Positions 17,223-26,352 are shown, counted from the first letter of the stretch. The stretch is 42,769 bases of DNA from RYN-428 sp035551995 (GCA_035551995.1 DASZME010000001.1:1-42769); one strand, 5' to 3'. The notes: generated from the sequence alone by a model not told the origin. Program-made: numbers and translations.

Positions 17223-18008
17223 ATGATGGCATCGATTAAAAAAATCGTTCTCGGAATCTTCGCACTCGGCGCCTGCGTTATTCTGCCGGCCACGCCCGGC
17301 ATCGCGGAGGACGCAGCCCCACGCAAGGCCGCCGTGGAAGCGGAGACCGCCAAGCCAAACACCCTCAGCGATGTCGAAAAGAAAGCCGGCTGGAAGCTGC
17401 TGTTCGACGGCACAACCCTCGACGGCTGGCACAACTTCAAACATAAGGAAGTTCGCCCCGGCTGGCAGATCAAGGATGGGACTCTCGCCTGCGTCGATCC
17501 GCACAACGCCGGCGATCTCTGCACCAACGACCAGTATGACTGGTTCGAGCTTCAGTTGGATTACAATATTTCGGTGGCGGGAAATAGCGGGATTATTTAC
17601 CACATCACCGACAAGGGGGGCGCCGTCTGGGCGACCGGTCCGGAATTTCAGCTCGAAGACAACGAAAAAGCAGCCGACAAAATCCGGTGCGGGTGGCTGT
17701 ACGCCCTCTACCAGCCGCCGATCGATCCCAAAACCGGAAAGACGCTCGACGCCACCAAGCCGGTCGGCGAATGGAACCATGTCCGCCTGTTGATCAGCCC
17801 CGAAAAGTGCGAGCATGAAATCAACGGCGTGAAATACTTCGATTACGTTCTGCACAGCGATGATTTCAATGCCCGCGTCGCCAAGAGCAAGTTCGCCAAG
17901 ATGCCGGACTTTTGCAAATCGGACATCGGTTACATCGCCCTCCAGGGCGATCACGGCAGCGTGGCGTTTCGGAACATCAAGATCAAGCCGATCGAAGCCA
18001 GGAAATAG
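17223..18008 (+). CDS. DUF1080 (3-keto-disaccharide hydrolase-like) secreted protein
   Basis: A 261-residue exported protein with a DUF1080 domain, a concanavalin-like jelly roll that is very abundant in planctomycetes and some members of which hydrolyse 3-keto-disaccharides. After the signal peptide (IVLGIFALGACVILPATPGIAE) come the family motifs GWKLLFDGTTLDGWHNF, W-Q-I-KDGTLAC, NSGIIYHITDKGG, GPEFQLEDN, GEWNHVRLLI and GYIALQGDHG-VAFRNIKIKPI. The start at 17223 follows GAAGGACTTGTC; a longer upstream frame to 16917 is not protein-like. It is divergent from the SGNH-fold and cytochrome genes, so all three may act together in periplasmic sugar oxidation. Its stop is 16 bases from the converging MFS gene. 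Confidence 0.92.
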   Translation: MMASIKKIVLGIFALGACVILPATPGIAEDAAPRKAAVEAETAKPNTLSDVEKKAGWKLLFDGTTLDGWHNFKHKEVRPGWQIKDGTLACVDPHNAGDLCTNDQYDWFELQLDYNISVAGNSGIIYHITDKGGAVWATGPEFQLEDNEKAADKIRCGWLYALYQPPIDPKTGKTLDATKPVGEWNHVRLLISPEKCEHEINGVKYFDYVLHSDDFNARVAKSKFAKMPDFCKSDIGYIALQGDHGSVAFRNIKIKPIEARK

Positions 18009-18024
18009 ACGGCCGCCCGCCGCC

Positions 18025-19605
18025 TCAGTGCGCCTGCGATTCTTCCCCCGCCTTGATTCGGCGCAGGAACATCACCAGCACGATCGTGCAAAACGATGCG
18101 ATCGACATCACATGGAATACGTCCAGGTAAGACATCAGCGACGCCTGGCGCCCCAATTCGCCATATAGCGCGCCGATGGATCGGCTTGCCTGGGACGCGC
18201 TGGGCGGGCCGGCATTGGTCTGCATCGGATTCCAGCCGTGAAGCGCGTTCCAATAGTTAAGATTCAACGGCGTCATATGGCCCGAAAGCCGATTTTGGTG
18301 AAATTGCGATCGCCGATCGATCATCGTTTGAGAGACCGAGATACCCACGCTGCCGCCCAGATTTCGCATCAGGTTGATCAGGGCGGATGCGTCGTTGCTT
18401 TTGCCGGGCGGGAGGCCCGAATAGGCGATGGTGTTGATCGGCACAAACAAAAACGCCAGTCCAACCGCCTGAAAGCATCGCGCGAATGTAGCCATGCCGA
18501 AGCTCGCCTGCACAGTGAACGAGCGCTCCATGTATCGCAACGCCAGGGCGGTGACCAGAAAACCAAACGCGATCAGATACTTCGGCTGGGTTTTACTCAG
18601 TAGCCAGCCCACGAACGGCAGCAGTATAAACACCGCCACCCCGCCGGGCGAGAGCGTCAGGCCGGCCAGCGTCGCGGTATATCCGAGAAGATTCTGGACC
18701 AGTTGCGGAATGAGCTGCGTCGTTCCGAACAAAATGGCGCCGAAAAGAAACATGATGACGTTGGCGAAAAAGAAGCTCGGCTTGGCCAGCAGCGGCAAAT
18801 CGACTACCGGGTCTTGCACCGTGAGTTCATGAATAATTAACAGCGCCAGGCACGAGACGGAGACGATGGAGAAAATCGTGATCAGCCGCGATCCGAACCA
18901 GTCGTCGATCTGGCCGCGGTCCAGCACCACTTGTAGACAACCCAGACCCAGCGCGATCAATCCGAATCCGAGATAGTCGATTCGTTTTCCCGCGCGGTTC
19001 TTGTTCTTGTTTGATTCTTCGTCGGCCGGGACGAGAAAGTGCGTGAGGGTCAGGGAGAGAATGCCGACGGGAACGTTGATAAAAAAGATCCACCGCCAGT
19101 TATAGGTATCGGTGAGCCATCCGCCGAGCGTAGGTCCGATTGCCGGGGCGACGACCACGGCGATTCCATACAGGGCGAACGCCTGGCCGCGTTTCTCGGC
19201 GGGGAACGTGTCGGTAAGAATCGCCTGCTCGCTTGGCGCCAATCCTCCGCCGCCGGCGCCTTGGAAAACACGCGCCACCAGTAAGAACGCCAGGGAAGGA
19301 GCGATCCCGCACATGAATGAGCTGACGGTAAAGATAGCCACGCAGGTCATGTAAAAGCGCTTGCGCCCCATCCGCTCGGAGAGCCAGCCGCTGAGAGGTA
19401 AAACGATGGCGTTGGATACGAGATAGCTGGTCAGGACCCAGGTAGACTCATCGAGCCCCGCGGCCAGGCTTCCGGCGATATAGCGGAGAGCGACGTTGGC
19501 GATGCTGGTATCCAGCACCTCCATGAACGTCGCGATGGAGACCGTCAGCGCGATCAGCCAGGGATTAACCGTCTTCCTCCCTGAAGCTGCTGGTGTATCG
19601 GCCAT
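18025..19605 (-). CDS. DHA2-family MFS multidrug efflux transporter (EmrB-like)
   Basis: A 526-residue inner-membrane drug/proton antiporter of the 14-helix DHA2 (EmrB/QacA) class. It starts with NPWLIALTVSIATFMEVLDTSIANVAL, typical for this class, and carries motif A (SERMGRKRFY) and the motif C-like ALYGIAVVVAPAIGPTLGGWL. The hydrophobic pattern supports about 14 helices. It would export hydrophobic compounds across the inner membrane with the membrane-fusion partner encoded just upstream (21 bases between them). No outer-membrane TolC-type gene is in the window. It is likely the second gene of a two-gene operon. Confidence 0.92.
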   Translation of the reverse strand: MADTPAASGRKTVNPWLIALTVSIATFMEVLDTSIANVALRYIAGSLAAGLDESTWVLTSYLVSNAIVLPLSGWLSERMGRKRFYMTCVAIFTVSSFMCGIAPSLAFLLVARVFQGAGGGGLAPSEQAILTDTFPAEKRGQAFALYGIAVVVAPAIGPTLGGWLTDTYNWRWIFFINVPVGILSLTLTHFLVPADEESNKNKNRAGKRIDYLGFGLIALGLGCLQVVLDRGQIDDWFGSRLITIFSIVSVSCLALLIIHELTVQDPVVDLPLLAKPSFFFANVIMFLFGAILFGTTQLIPQLVQNLLGYTATLAGLTLSPGGVAVFILLPFVGWLLSKTQPKYLIAFGFLVTALALRYMERSFTVQASFGMATFARCFQAVGLAFLFVPINTIAYSGLPPGKSNDASALINLMRNLGGSVGISVSQTMIDRRSQFHQNRLSGHMTPLNLNYWNALHGWNPMQTNAGPPSASQASRSIGALYGELGRQASLMSYLDVFHVMSIASFCTIVLVMFLRRIKAGEESQAH

Positions 19606-19626
19606 GGCGGGAAATCCGTTTTGCGA

Positions 19627-20805
19627 TCAGCGTCCAGTGCGAATATCGACGCGCGGTTCCACGGATTCGCCCGGCGCCAGCACCCGGTCCAAAGGCTCGT
19701 CAAAGATGACCTTTACGGGAACGCGCTGGACTATTTTGACATAGTTGCCGGTGGCGTTTTCCGGAGGCAAAACGCTGAAGACGGCGCCGGTGCCGGTTTG
19801 GATGCTGTCTACGTGAGCGCGGTAGGTTCGGCCGGGAAAAGCGTCCACTTCGATCTCGACAGGCTGACCCGGCCGCATGTAGGTTAGCTGGGTTTCTTTA
19901 TAGTTAGCCGTCACCCATACATTTTTGGGAACGACCACAAGAATTTCCTGACCGACCTGAACATAATTGCCTTTCTCCACCGTACGGCGAGTGACAAATC
20001 CGGCCTGGCCGGCGGTGACGTCGGTATATTGAAGATTCAGCGCCGCCTCGTCGAGTTGCGCCTGGGCGGCCAGGACTTGCGATTTGGCGGCGTCGATGGC
20101 GGTCTGTGACGACTTTACCTGTGCCTCGGCGGAAGCCGCCTTTTTCTGCGCGGCGATCACCTGGGCCGCCGTGCTCTTGGCGTTGGCGGTGGACGTGTCT
20201 ACCTGCTGTTGCGAACGCGCGGCGGGCGCGACCGATTGATAGCGGCGAAAGTCGGCCTCGGCGTTGGCCGCGTTTGCCTGTGCCACGACCACATCAGCCT
20301 TGGCCTGCTCGGCATTCGCCTGCTGTACGGTCAGGTCCGCTTGGGACTGCTGCACCTTGACTTGCGCCTGCTGAAGCATCGCCTGGGCGTTTTCATAAGA
20401 GGCCTGAAACGGCGCCTTGTCGATGCGAATCAATACCGCGCCGGCTTCCACAAACTGATTATCGTCGACGTCCAGACTCGCGACCCGCCCGGCCACCCGC
20501 GGCGCCACGTGAATCATCCGTCCATCGATGAAGGCGTCATCGGTCTTCTCATAGTTCCGCGTGAGCAGCCACCAAATCAAGCCGCCAAGACTCAGCAGCA
20601 GAACTACTCCGATTATCGAAAATAAAAGAACAGGTCGCTTCCAGAACGGCTTCTTGGGCTCGCTTCCCTCGTCGCCTGGTTTTGAATCCTTTTCTTTGGA
20701 TTTGGAGTCCTCTTTATCGGAATGATCGTCTTTCCTCGAACGCGAATCTTCATCTCGCGACGGCTCGTTCTGAGCCGGCTCTTTTTCCTTATCCAGAACG
20801 GGCAT
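19627..20805 (-). CDS. HlyD/EmrA-family membrane fusion protein
   Basis: The periplasmic adaptor of the efflux pair, 392 residues. A strongly charged N-terminal tail of about 50 residues (many Lys, Glu and Asp) precedes one transmembrane helix (LLFSIIGVVLLLSLGGLIWWLL). A beta-barrel/lipoyl half (TDDAFIDGRMIHVAPRVAGRV) and a long Ala/Gln-rich coiled coil (about residues 110-230) follow, then the second lipoyl half. The start at 20805 (MPVLDKEKE) is supported by GAAGGAAATAAA just ahead; the longer open frame to 20991 is not needed. The charged cytoplasmic tail is longer than in E. coli EmrA, which is unusual. It pairs with the EmrB-like gene downstream. Confidence 0.9.
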   Translation of the reverse strand: MPVLDKEKEPAQNEPSRDEDSRSRKDDHSDKEDSKSKEKDSKPGDEGSEPKKPFWKRPVLLFSIIGVVLLLSLGGLIWWLLTRNYEKTDDAFIDGRMIHVAPRVAGRVASLDVDDNQFVEAGAVLIRIDKAPFQASYENAQAMLQQAQVKVQQSQADLTVQQANAEQAKADVVVAQANAANAEADFRRYQSVAPAARSQQQVDTSTANAKSTAAQVIAAQKKAASAEAQVKSSQTAIDAAKSQVLAAQAQLDEAALNLQYTDVTAGQAGFVTRRTVEKGNYVQVGQEILVVVPKNVWVTANYKETQLTYMRPGQPVEIEVDAFPGRTYRAHVDSIQTGTGAVFSVLPPENATGNYVKIVQRVPVKVIFDEPLDRVLAPGESVEPRVDIRTGR

Positions 20806-21228
20806 TTTATTTCCTTCGATTCCACGGATTAACCGCACGCGGCGCCTGGATGATAACGAGCGCGGCGCAGAAACGGACCGCCAAAAAAACTCGCTTTCAC
20901 GATTGCGTCCGCCACCGCCAGGCCAGACCTCGTATCGAACGCGAAGTCTTTGGATCGGCGCGATTTTCCCGTCGAATCTACCGAGGCCCAATGCGCTCCC
21001 GGGAGATCTTCCCGTGTCTGTATATGTCCGCGGTTGTGCGTCCGAACGGAAGTGATCGAGATTATCGAAATAGCGTCCTCAACTGGAGCGGCGACGGTAA
21101 ATCACGGTAGCAGAGATGATACCGACGTGAGCAAGCTTTCGCTGGTCGTAAACCTCGGCGTGGTGGCGCCGTCGACCATCATCGCGCCGCTAGGGCCACG
21201 GGCGCATGGATGGGACAAGTCGCGGCTA
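20806..21228. other. Intergenic region, no gene seen
   Basis: This 423-base stretch lies upstream of the efflux pair and after the glycoside hydrolase stop, both on the minus strand. Frames of up to 110 codons exist on the plus strand but their composition and lack of start context do not look coding. It should hold the efflux promoter and possibly the hydrolase terminator. I see no convincing hairpin or repressor gene. Confidence 0.5.
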
Positions 21229-22719
21229 TTAATTAGGGGTTTCGCCGTTTTCGACAATGACGATCGTCGCGCCGCCGACTAAATGCTCCGGCTGCCCAAG
21301 CGCTTTCGCTTTGGGATCATCGATGCTGGGCCAACCGGCGACGTTGGTCGCTCCCGCGAGCCTCAGCGTGTAGACGCCTTGCTTGGCTTCGATCGGGGTT
21401 CGCTGGTTCTGACGATCGATCAGCGTGGCGCGGGCCGCTTTGGCGGGAAGATGGACGACGATCTCCTTGTCGGTGTCGGCGAACGCCATCAGGCGCCTTT
21501 GGCCGCTGCTGGTCGTCAATTCAAAAGCGTTATACCCGCTTCGCCACGTCGGATCGTAGGCCGAATTGCCTTCGAGAAAGCCGACGCCGGCTCGGCCGTG
21601 GATCTGCTTGATCGACGCGGTATTGGCGAATTCGCGGGTAAGCACATCGCGGTATGACGTCAGCGCCGGTTTGGGTTTCTTGGGAATTTGGTAGTAGAGG
21701 CCGTGGCCATTGGAGTTGTCGAGTTGGAAGTGAAAAAAGCGTTCGACGCCGGCCAGTTTTCCCCACGCATAGGATTGCAGGATGTAGTCGCAATATTCGT
21801 CTTCGTTGCCGCCGAAGGGGCCTGGCTTGTCGGGCCAGCCCATCTCGGTGATCCAGATCGGCTTGGCCTTTCCTTCGTCGCCAAGATAGTCCGCCAGCAG
21901 CTTTCGATCGACGGCGACATAGTCATACAAATCGCTGGCGCGACTATATGAATGCTGGTTCATGACGTCGAAATAATAGTGATTGGCTTTGGCCTGCGGA
22001 TCCTTGGCGCACTCCTTGAGATAGTCCTCGAAGAAACACTCGTCGGGCGGCGAGATCGACGGCGCCTTGAGTCCGTGAATATGCAAATAACCTTCGACGT
22101 TTCCGTAGCACATCCCCGCAAAGACCGCCGTGCATTGCGGATCGGCCGCCTTGGCGGCGAGGTAGAACGTCTTTTGAATGGCGAAAAATTGCTTGCCGCC
22201 GCCGAGAAAATAGCCATGCCCCGGAAGGTCCGGCTCATTCCAGCTTTCCCAGTCACGACAAATATCCTTATAGCGGCGAACGGTCTCGTAGACGTAGGCG
22301 CCGTAGAGATTTCTAGGATCGTTGGCGGGGACGATTTCGATTCCGCGCGGCCGGGCGCTCATGCGGGTGGTTTCGCCTTCCTTCTCGGCCGCCCAGGGTG
22401 GGCAGTAGCCTAGAATCGGCAGGAATTGAAGCTGTGGATAGTCTGGTTTAACCCGGCGCATTCCGTCGAGGTCCGACCAGTTCCACGCGTCCGGATTATC
22501 GCCGGGCTTGGGTCGCGCCGCTACGAGGCTCGCGTCGACGCGCACCATTCGGGCGCCGCAATCCATCATGGCGGCGGGATAGGCGTTGTTTCGGAAGAAT
22601 CCGCCGTTCGAGCACATCGCGAACGGATAGACTGGCGCCGCCGGTTGCTCGGCACGGGTGGGCGACGAACCGCAAAGCCCGATCGTCAGCAGGGCCGCCA
22701 TGGCTGTAATTGGCTTCAT
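21229..22719 (-). CDS. Clan GH-A glycoside hydrolase (GH39/GH5-like), secreted
   Basis: A secreted polysaccharide-active enzyme of 496 residues with a signal peptide (MKPITAMAALLTIGLCGSS). The TIM-barrel catalytic pair is visible: acid/base E162 in SWNEPDLPG and nucleophile E292 in WITEMGWPD, the retaining pattern of clan GH-A. A C-terminal beta-sandwich (about residues 390-490, with LMAFADTDKEIVVHLPAKAARATLID) follows, as in GH39-like xylosidases or arabinosidases. The start at 22719 has AAGGAG nearby. The nearest upstream gene is the NIPSNAP protein, 28 bases away on the same strand. The family is clear at clan level; the specific substrate is not. Confidence 0.85.
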   Translation of the reverse strand: MKPITAMAALLTIGLCGSSPTRAEQPAAPVYPFAMCSNGGFFRNNAYPAAMMDCGARMVRVDASLVAARPKPGDNPDAWNWSDLDGMRRVKPDYPQLQFLPILGYCPPWAAEKEGETTRMSARPRGIEIVPANDPRNLYGAYVYETVRRYKDICRDWESWNEPDLPGHGYFLGGGKQFFAIQKTFYLAAKAADPQCTAVFAGMCYGNVEGYLHIHGLKAPSISPPDECFFEDYLKECAKDPQAKANHYYFDVMNQHSYSRASDLYDYVAVDRKLLADYLGDEGKAKPIWITEMGWPDKPGPFGGNEDEYCDYILQSYAWGKLAGVERFFHFQLDNSNGHGLYYQIPKKPKPALTSYRDVLTREFANTASIKQIHGRAGVGFLEGNSAYDPTWRSGYNAFELTTSSGQRRLMAFADTDKEIVVHLPAKAARATLIDRQNQRTPIEAKQGVYTLRLAGATNVAGWPSIDDPKAKALGQPEHLVGGATIVIVENGETPN

Positions 22720-22747
22720 TCGTTTCTCCTTCGTCTTATGAAAGGCT

Positions 22748-23572
22748 CTATATTTGCGAATAGGCCGTCGGCGCAAGGATCTGATTGTCGATGTCCACTA
22801 CGATTTCCGCGTCGGTGTACCCTGGCGTGGAGCTGAGTTTCTTCCAGTCGGGGTCCGTGCGAAAGGCGTTCCAACTTTTCTCCCGCGCGGCCAGGTCGGG
22901 AAACGTCAGCATGTAGGTCAGGCATTGCAGGTGCGCACCGGTCAGCGCCTGCGCGAAAAAGACCGGCGTCAAGCCGGCCCGGCGGAAGATGGCGATCTCG
23001 CCGCCGGTGTCGAACATTTCGATCTTCTTTAAGCCCGCCGATCGGCTGTGGCTGCGGTAGGTGCGCAGCTCGAATATCCGCGGACGAATTTCCGGAGCCT
23101 CGATGCACGGAAAATGAGCAAACGCCTTGAGGAGTTGCACTTCCTGATTGACGTAAGGCGGATCGGTCGCCGGGAGTGCCCGAAAATCAGACGCGGCTTT
23201 GGTATAGTCGGCGTCCTGGGCCAATGTCTCCGGCAAGGAGACGAACGATTCGACCGATGGATGCGGGATGACCACATAGGTCGTCGGATTCCCTTGGCCG
23301 ATGACGATGTTGAAGGCCCCGATCTGCCCGCATCCGGCCCTGCGGGCGGCCGGGATGAAAGCATCTTTCAGATATTGATCGAGCCGCGCCGACATCGGTC
23401 CCCGGCGAAGCCGAAGCGCCCGCAATTCATAAAACTCCCGAGCCATCGGATTCTCCTTTGCCGGCGATTCCACTGCGGCGCAAACGCCTGCCCCGGTTTC
23501 GCCGATCACCGCGACGCCGACGGTCGCGGTCATCGCGGCTAAAACATGACGGCGCGTGATAGCGGTGGACAT
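22748..23572 (-). CDS. Tat-signal NIPSNAP family protein
   Basis: A 274-residue exported protein with two NIPSNAP-type (dimeric alpha/beta-barrel) domains, beginning at FYELRALRLRRG and at RIFELRTYRSHS. The N-terminus is a Tat signal (TRRHVLAAMTATVGVAVIG). Planctomycetes have many such proteins and their role is not established; binding of a small ligand or cofactor is possible. The start at 23572 is preceded by GGAGAAGG; an ATG at 23584 in the same frame overlaps this site, so it is less likely. It is probably cotranscribed with the glycoside hydrolase downstream and divergent from the metalloprotease-like gene. Confidence 0.85.
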   Translation of the reverse strand: MSTAITRRHVLAAMTATVGVAVIGETGAGVCAAVESPAKENPMAREFYELRALRLRRGPMSARLDQYLKDAFIPAARRAGCGQIGAFNIVIGQGNPTTYVVIPHPSVESFVSLPETLAQDADYTKAASDFRALPATDPPYVNQEVQLLKAFAHFPCIEAPEIRPRIFELRTYRSHSRSAGLKKIEMFDTGGEIAIFRRAGLTPVFFAQALTGAHLQCLTYMLTFPDLAAREKSWNAFRTDPDWKKLSSTPGYTDAEIVVDIDNQILAPTAYSQI

Positions 23573-23809
23573 TGCCTTCTCCATTGCTGACGATTCGGCG
23601 CTTATCAAAACGGCGTTCGCGTTCAATCAGGTATCGCGTGCGATCTTGTTCCGTTGCTCAAGATTTCGGCGCCGCGCCGGTCCGAGAAATCTACAAGATG
23701 CACGTGATCGTGTCGAACCGCCGCTTCCGGCGCATCATCAAAGAAAAAACACGATTGCGCCTCGAAGCGCGCTCTCCCATTCCTCGCGATGCGGTGTAAG
23801 CTTGACGCG

Positions 23810-24721
23810 ATGGAATTTACAGAGCGTCTCTCAAGTAGCCGTCACGTCTTCTCAGATAGCGGACCCGCTTGGGGGGCGCGTTCCGCGAACAAGAAGCTCG
23901 CGATGCTTCTCATGCTCACGGCGGCGTTGTCATTCTGTTTTTCCGCGTCGCTCGCGCAAGGTCCCCCGCGCGACATCGCCCCGATCATTCACGTCGAAGG
24001 AGACACCTGGGGGGCGCCGCCGGCGGACATCGGAAAAGTTCTTGACTCGGCCGCAAGCCAGATCTTTCCGTATTTTCACGATCGCGCGATGAAGCCGATT
24101 CTCGTCAGCCGCGGGAACATTGTTCCGATCACGCTCGACCAGCGCGGCCCCGACGGCGAATTTCAGGTAAAATTAACGGCCCACTCTACGTTCTGGGCTC
24201 AATATACCTACCAGTTTGCCCATGAGCTGTGCCACGTTTTAGCCAGTGTCGATCATCCGCATCGGGGGCGGCATCAGTGGTTCGAGGAATCATTATGTGA
24301 GACTTCTTCGCTGTTTGTACTGTCGAAGATGCACGAGGCGTGGGACCGCGATCCGCCGTATCCGAACTGGAAGAGCTGGGGCGTTCACTATGACGAGTAT
24401 TTGAATGCAATGCTTGCCGAGCGGGCGAGGCGTTTGGCAGCGGACCAGACGATGTCGCAATGGGTGACGTCGAAGCTGCCGGAGTTGGAAAAGGAGCGGA
24501 AAGTCACCGAGCATTCCAAGCTGGCCGCCGCGTATCTGCTGGGGATTTTTCAGGATGAGCCGCAGGGATGGGAAGCTATTACTTGGTTGAATACAAGCGA
24601 CGACAATGACGAGTCGCTGGCGTTTGAAGATCATCTGCGAGCCTGGCGGCGGCGCGTTCCGGAAAGGCACAAAGCGTTTTTGGGGAAGATTCAGAAGTTG
24701 TTTGGCTATCCCGTTGGGTAG
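23810..24721 (+). CDS. Secreted HExxH metalloprotease-like protein
   Basis: A 303-residue protein with a hydrophobic export segment (LAMLLMLTAALSFCFSASLAQG, residues 31-52) and the zinc motif H138-E-L-C-H142, followed by a glutamate-rich WFEESLCE near E159/E160, which would fit a gluzincin third ligand. The N-terminus before the signal is unusual, so the true start could be at 23903 (ATG, in frame) rather than 23810. I do not recognise a named family; it resembles basic secretory or peptidase-like zinc proteins only through the motif. It is convergent with bioD and divergent from the NIPSNAP gene. Peptidase activity is an inference from motif order. Confidence 0.65.
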   Translation: MEFTERLSSSRHVFSDSGPAWGARSANKKLAMLLMLTAALSFCFSASLAQGPPRDIAPIIHVEGDTWGAPPADIGKVLDSAASQIFPYFHDRAMKPILVSRGNIVPITLDQRGPDGEFQVKLTAHSTFWAQYTYQFAHELCHVLASVDHPHRGRHQWFEESLCETSSLFVLSKMHEAWDRDPPYPNWKSWGVHYDEYLNAMLAERARRLAADQTMSQWVTSKLPELEKERKVTEHSKLAAAYLLGIFQDEPQGWEAITWLNTSDDNDESLAFEDHLRAWRRRVPERHKAFLGKIQKLFGYPVG

Positions 24722-24740
24722 GCGCAGAGCGACGGTAGGT

Positions 24741-25472
24741 TCAGCGAGCCTGTCTTTTCGCAAACTGCTCCCAATCGACGCGCTCGATCGCCGCGATGAT
24801 GCCGCTGGGCAAATGCGGGGGCGCGAATTCTTCGTCCGGAACCACCGTGAGCAACGGCGATTTGCCCCATTTTTCGATCTCGCGCGGATTGGTTTCTTCC
24901 GTCACGCTTGCGTTATCGACCGGGTAACGATTGACGACAACGCCGGCGATTTCTATTTTCGCCTCGCGCAAGGCGGAGAGCGTGAGAAGCGTGTGATTAA
25001 TGGTTCCAAGCCCCGGCCGAGCGACGACGACGGCCGGCAATTCAAGCCACCGGATCACGTCGCGGAGCAGGAATTTCTGATCCATCGGAACCATCACCCC
25101 GCCGACGCCTTCGACGATGATGACGTCGCTCTGAGCGGCGATTTCGTTCAGCGCCAATTGAATGGTTTCCCAATCCATCGTTCGGCCCTCGCGGGCGGCG
25201 GCGACGGCGGGCGCCAACGGCCGCGAAAAACGCTGCGGGCAGATGACATCCAGCGGCGCCTTCGCGTCGGCGCAGTGCGCCAGCAGCTCGGCGTCCTCGC
25301 TGACCAAACCCTCGCGCACATGCCTGCACCCCGTCGCCGCCGGTTTGCAGACGCCGACGCGAAATCCCCGCAGTCGAAACCAATTCGCGATCGCCGCCGC
25401 CACGACGGTCTTTCCGACGGCCGTATCGGTCCCTGTAATGAAGAGGCCGGGAATTGCGATGGGGGAAAGCAT
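24741..25472 (-). CDS. bioD: Dethiobiotin synthetase
   Basis: A 243-residue ATP-dependent enzyme that closes the ureido ring of 7,8-diaminopelargonate with CO2 to give dethiobiotin, the penultimate step of biotin synthesis. The P-loop FITGTDTAVGKT, the substrate-lysine region CKPAATGC, and EGVGGVMVP match BioD. The start at 25472 (MLSPIAIPGLFITG) fits the family; longer upstream frame codons (to 25601) are not BioD-like. There is no Shine-Dalgarno, and a perfect -10 box lies 6 bases ahead, so translation is probably leaderless. No other bio gene is in the window, so the pathway genes are dispersed. Confidence 0.95.
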   Translation of the reverse strand: MLSPIAIPGLFITGTDTAVGKTVVAAAIANWFRLRGFRVGVCKPAATGCRHVREGLVSEDAELLAHCADAKAPLDVICPQRFSRPLAPAVAAAREGRTMDWETIQLALNEIAAQSDVIIVEGVGGVMVPMDQKFLLRDVIRWLELPAVVVARPGLGTINHTLLTLSALREAKIEIAGVVVNRYPVDNASVTEETNPREIEKWGKSPLLTVVPDEEFAPPHLPSGIIAAIERVDWEQFAKRQAR

Positions 25473-25478
25473 GGCGGG

Positions 25479-25484
25479 ATTATA
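25479..25484 (-). promoter_or_regulatory. -10 box (TATAAT) of bioD, leaderless
   Basis: On the minus strand TATAAT lies exactly 6 bases before the bioD ATG, which would place the transcription start at or within a base of the A of ATG. A -35 element is weak (AATTTG at 16 bases). The box match is seen; leaderless transcription is inferred. Confidence 0.5.
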
Positions 25485-25667
25485 TAGGCGCTGAGCCGGA
25501 CAAATTCTCACGGCGTCGCACGGCCAAGATCGCCTGTCTCTAAAATGCCGAACCGTTGGCGCCGATCGCGGCCGAAGCGCCGGCGACGCTGCGTCGATCA
25601 CGATGGAAAAGCGAGGAGGGGCGGTTTTCGCTTGGATACTTCGTCAAGCCGCGGGTAAAATCGACTT

Positions 25668-26275
25668 ATGAGTTTGGCGCAAAAAACTCGCCGTTACACT
25701 GCCGCCGAATATTATCGCCTCGAAGCGAAAGCCGACTACAAGAGCGATTTTTACGACGGGGAATTTTCGCCATGGCCGGCGGAAGTGAACCGCACAGCCT
25801 GATATCCGTCAACCTGATCGGGGAATTGCGCAATCGACTCAAAGGAAATCCCTGCGCTGTTTACGATCCGAACATGCGGCTGAAGGTGATGGCCACTGGC
25901 CTGCGGACCTATCCCGACGCCTCGGTTTATTGCGGCGGCCGCGAATATGATTCCGAGGATATGTTCCGATTGACGCTCACCAACCCGACCTTCATTTTCG
26001 AGGTGCTTTCCCTATCCACCGAAGTTTACGACCGGGGAATGAAGGCCTCGCATTATCGGCGGATCGAGTCGCTCAAGGCCCTTGTGCTGGGGTCGCAAGA
26101 CATGCCGCGGGTGGAGGTGTACTGTCGGCAAGGGGATGGGACGTGGGCGCTGCGTGAGTTGGAGGGATTGTCCGAGGCGCTGAAACTGCCGATGATCGGC
26201 GTCGAACTGCCGCTCTCGGAAATATTTGACCGCGTTGATTTCTCGACCCGCGGTACGCTCGATTTACTGGATTGA
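25668..26275 (+). pseudogene. Uma2 (DUF820) PD-(D/E)XK nuclease-like gene with a frameshift
   Basis: The gene starts MSLAQKTRRYTAAEYYRLE at 25668, the usual Uma2 beginning, and runs to YDGEF near 25764. One base is then missing, because the expected F-A-M-A-G-G-S continues in the next frame from about 25765 (MAGGSEPHSLISVNLIGEL). The rest, PDASVYCG and TFIFEVLSLSTE, holds the aspartate and glutamate of the nuclease core and is intact to the stop. The downstream part could still be made from ATG 25772 as a 167-residue protein missing its first 34 residues. Uma2 proteins have unknown roles. A single-base sequencing error would give the same picture. Confidence 0.75.
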
Positions 26276-26352
26276 ACAAAACATGCCCTGTCGGCGCGGC
26301 AACTCGACCGAATAACTGGCAACTTATTTCTTCTCCGATACGATCCGCCGCA

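Noticed and set aside
20950..21282. 110-codon plus-strand frame upstream of the efflux pair, possible regulator
   Set aside because: No helix-turn-helix or other domain, no ribosome site, and it runs into the end of the glycoside hydrolase gene.
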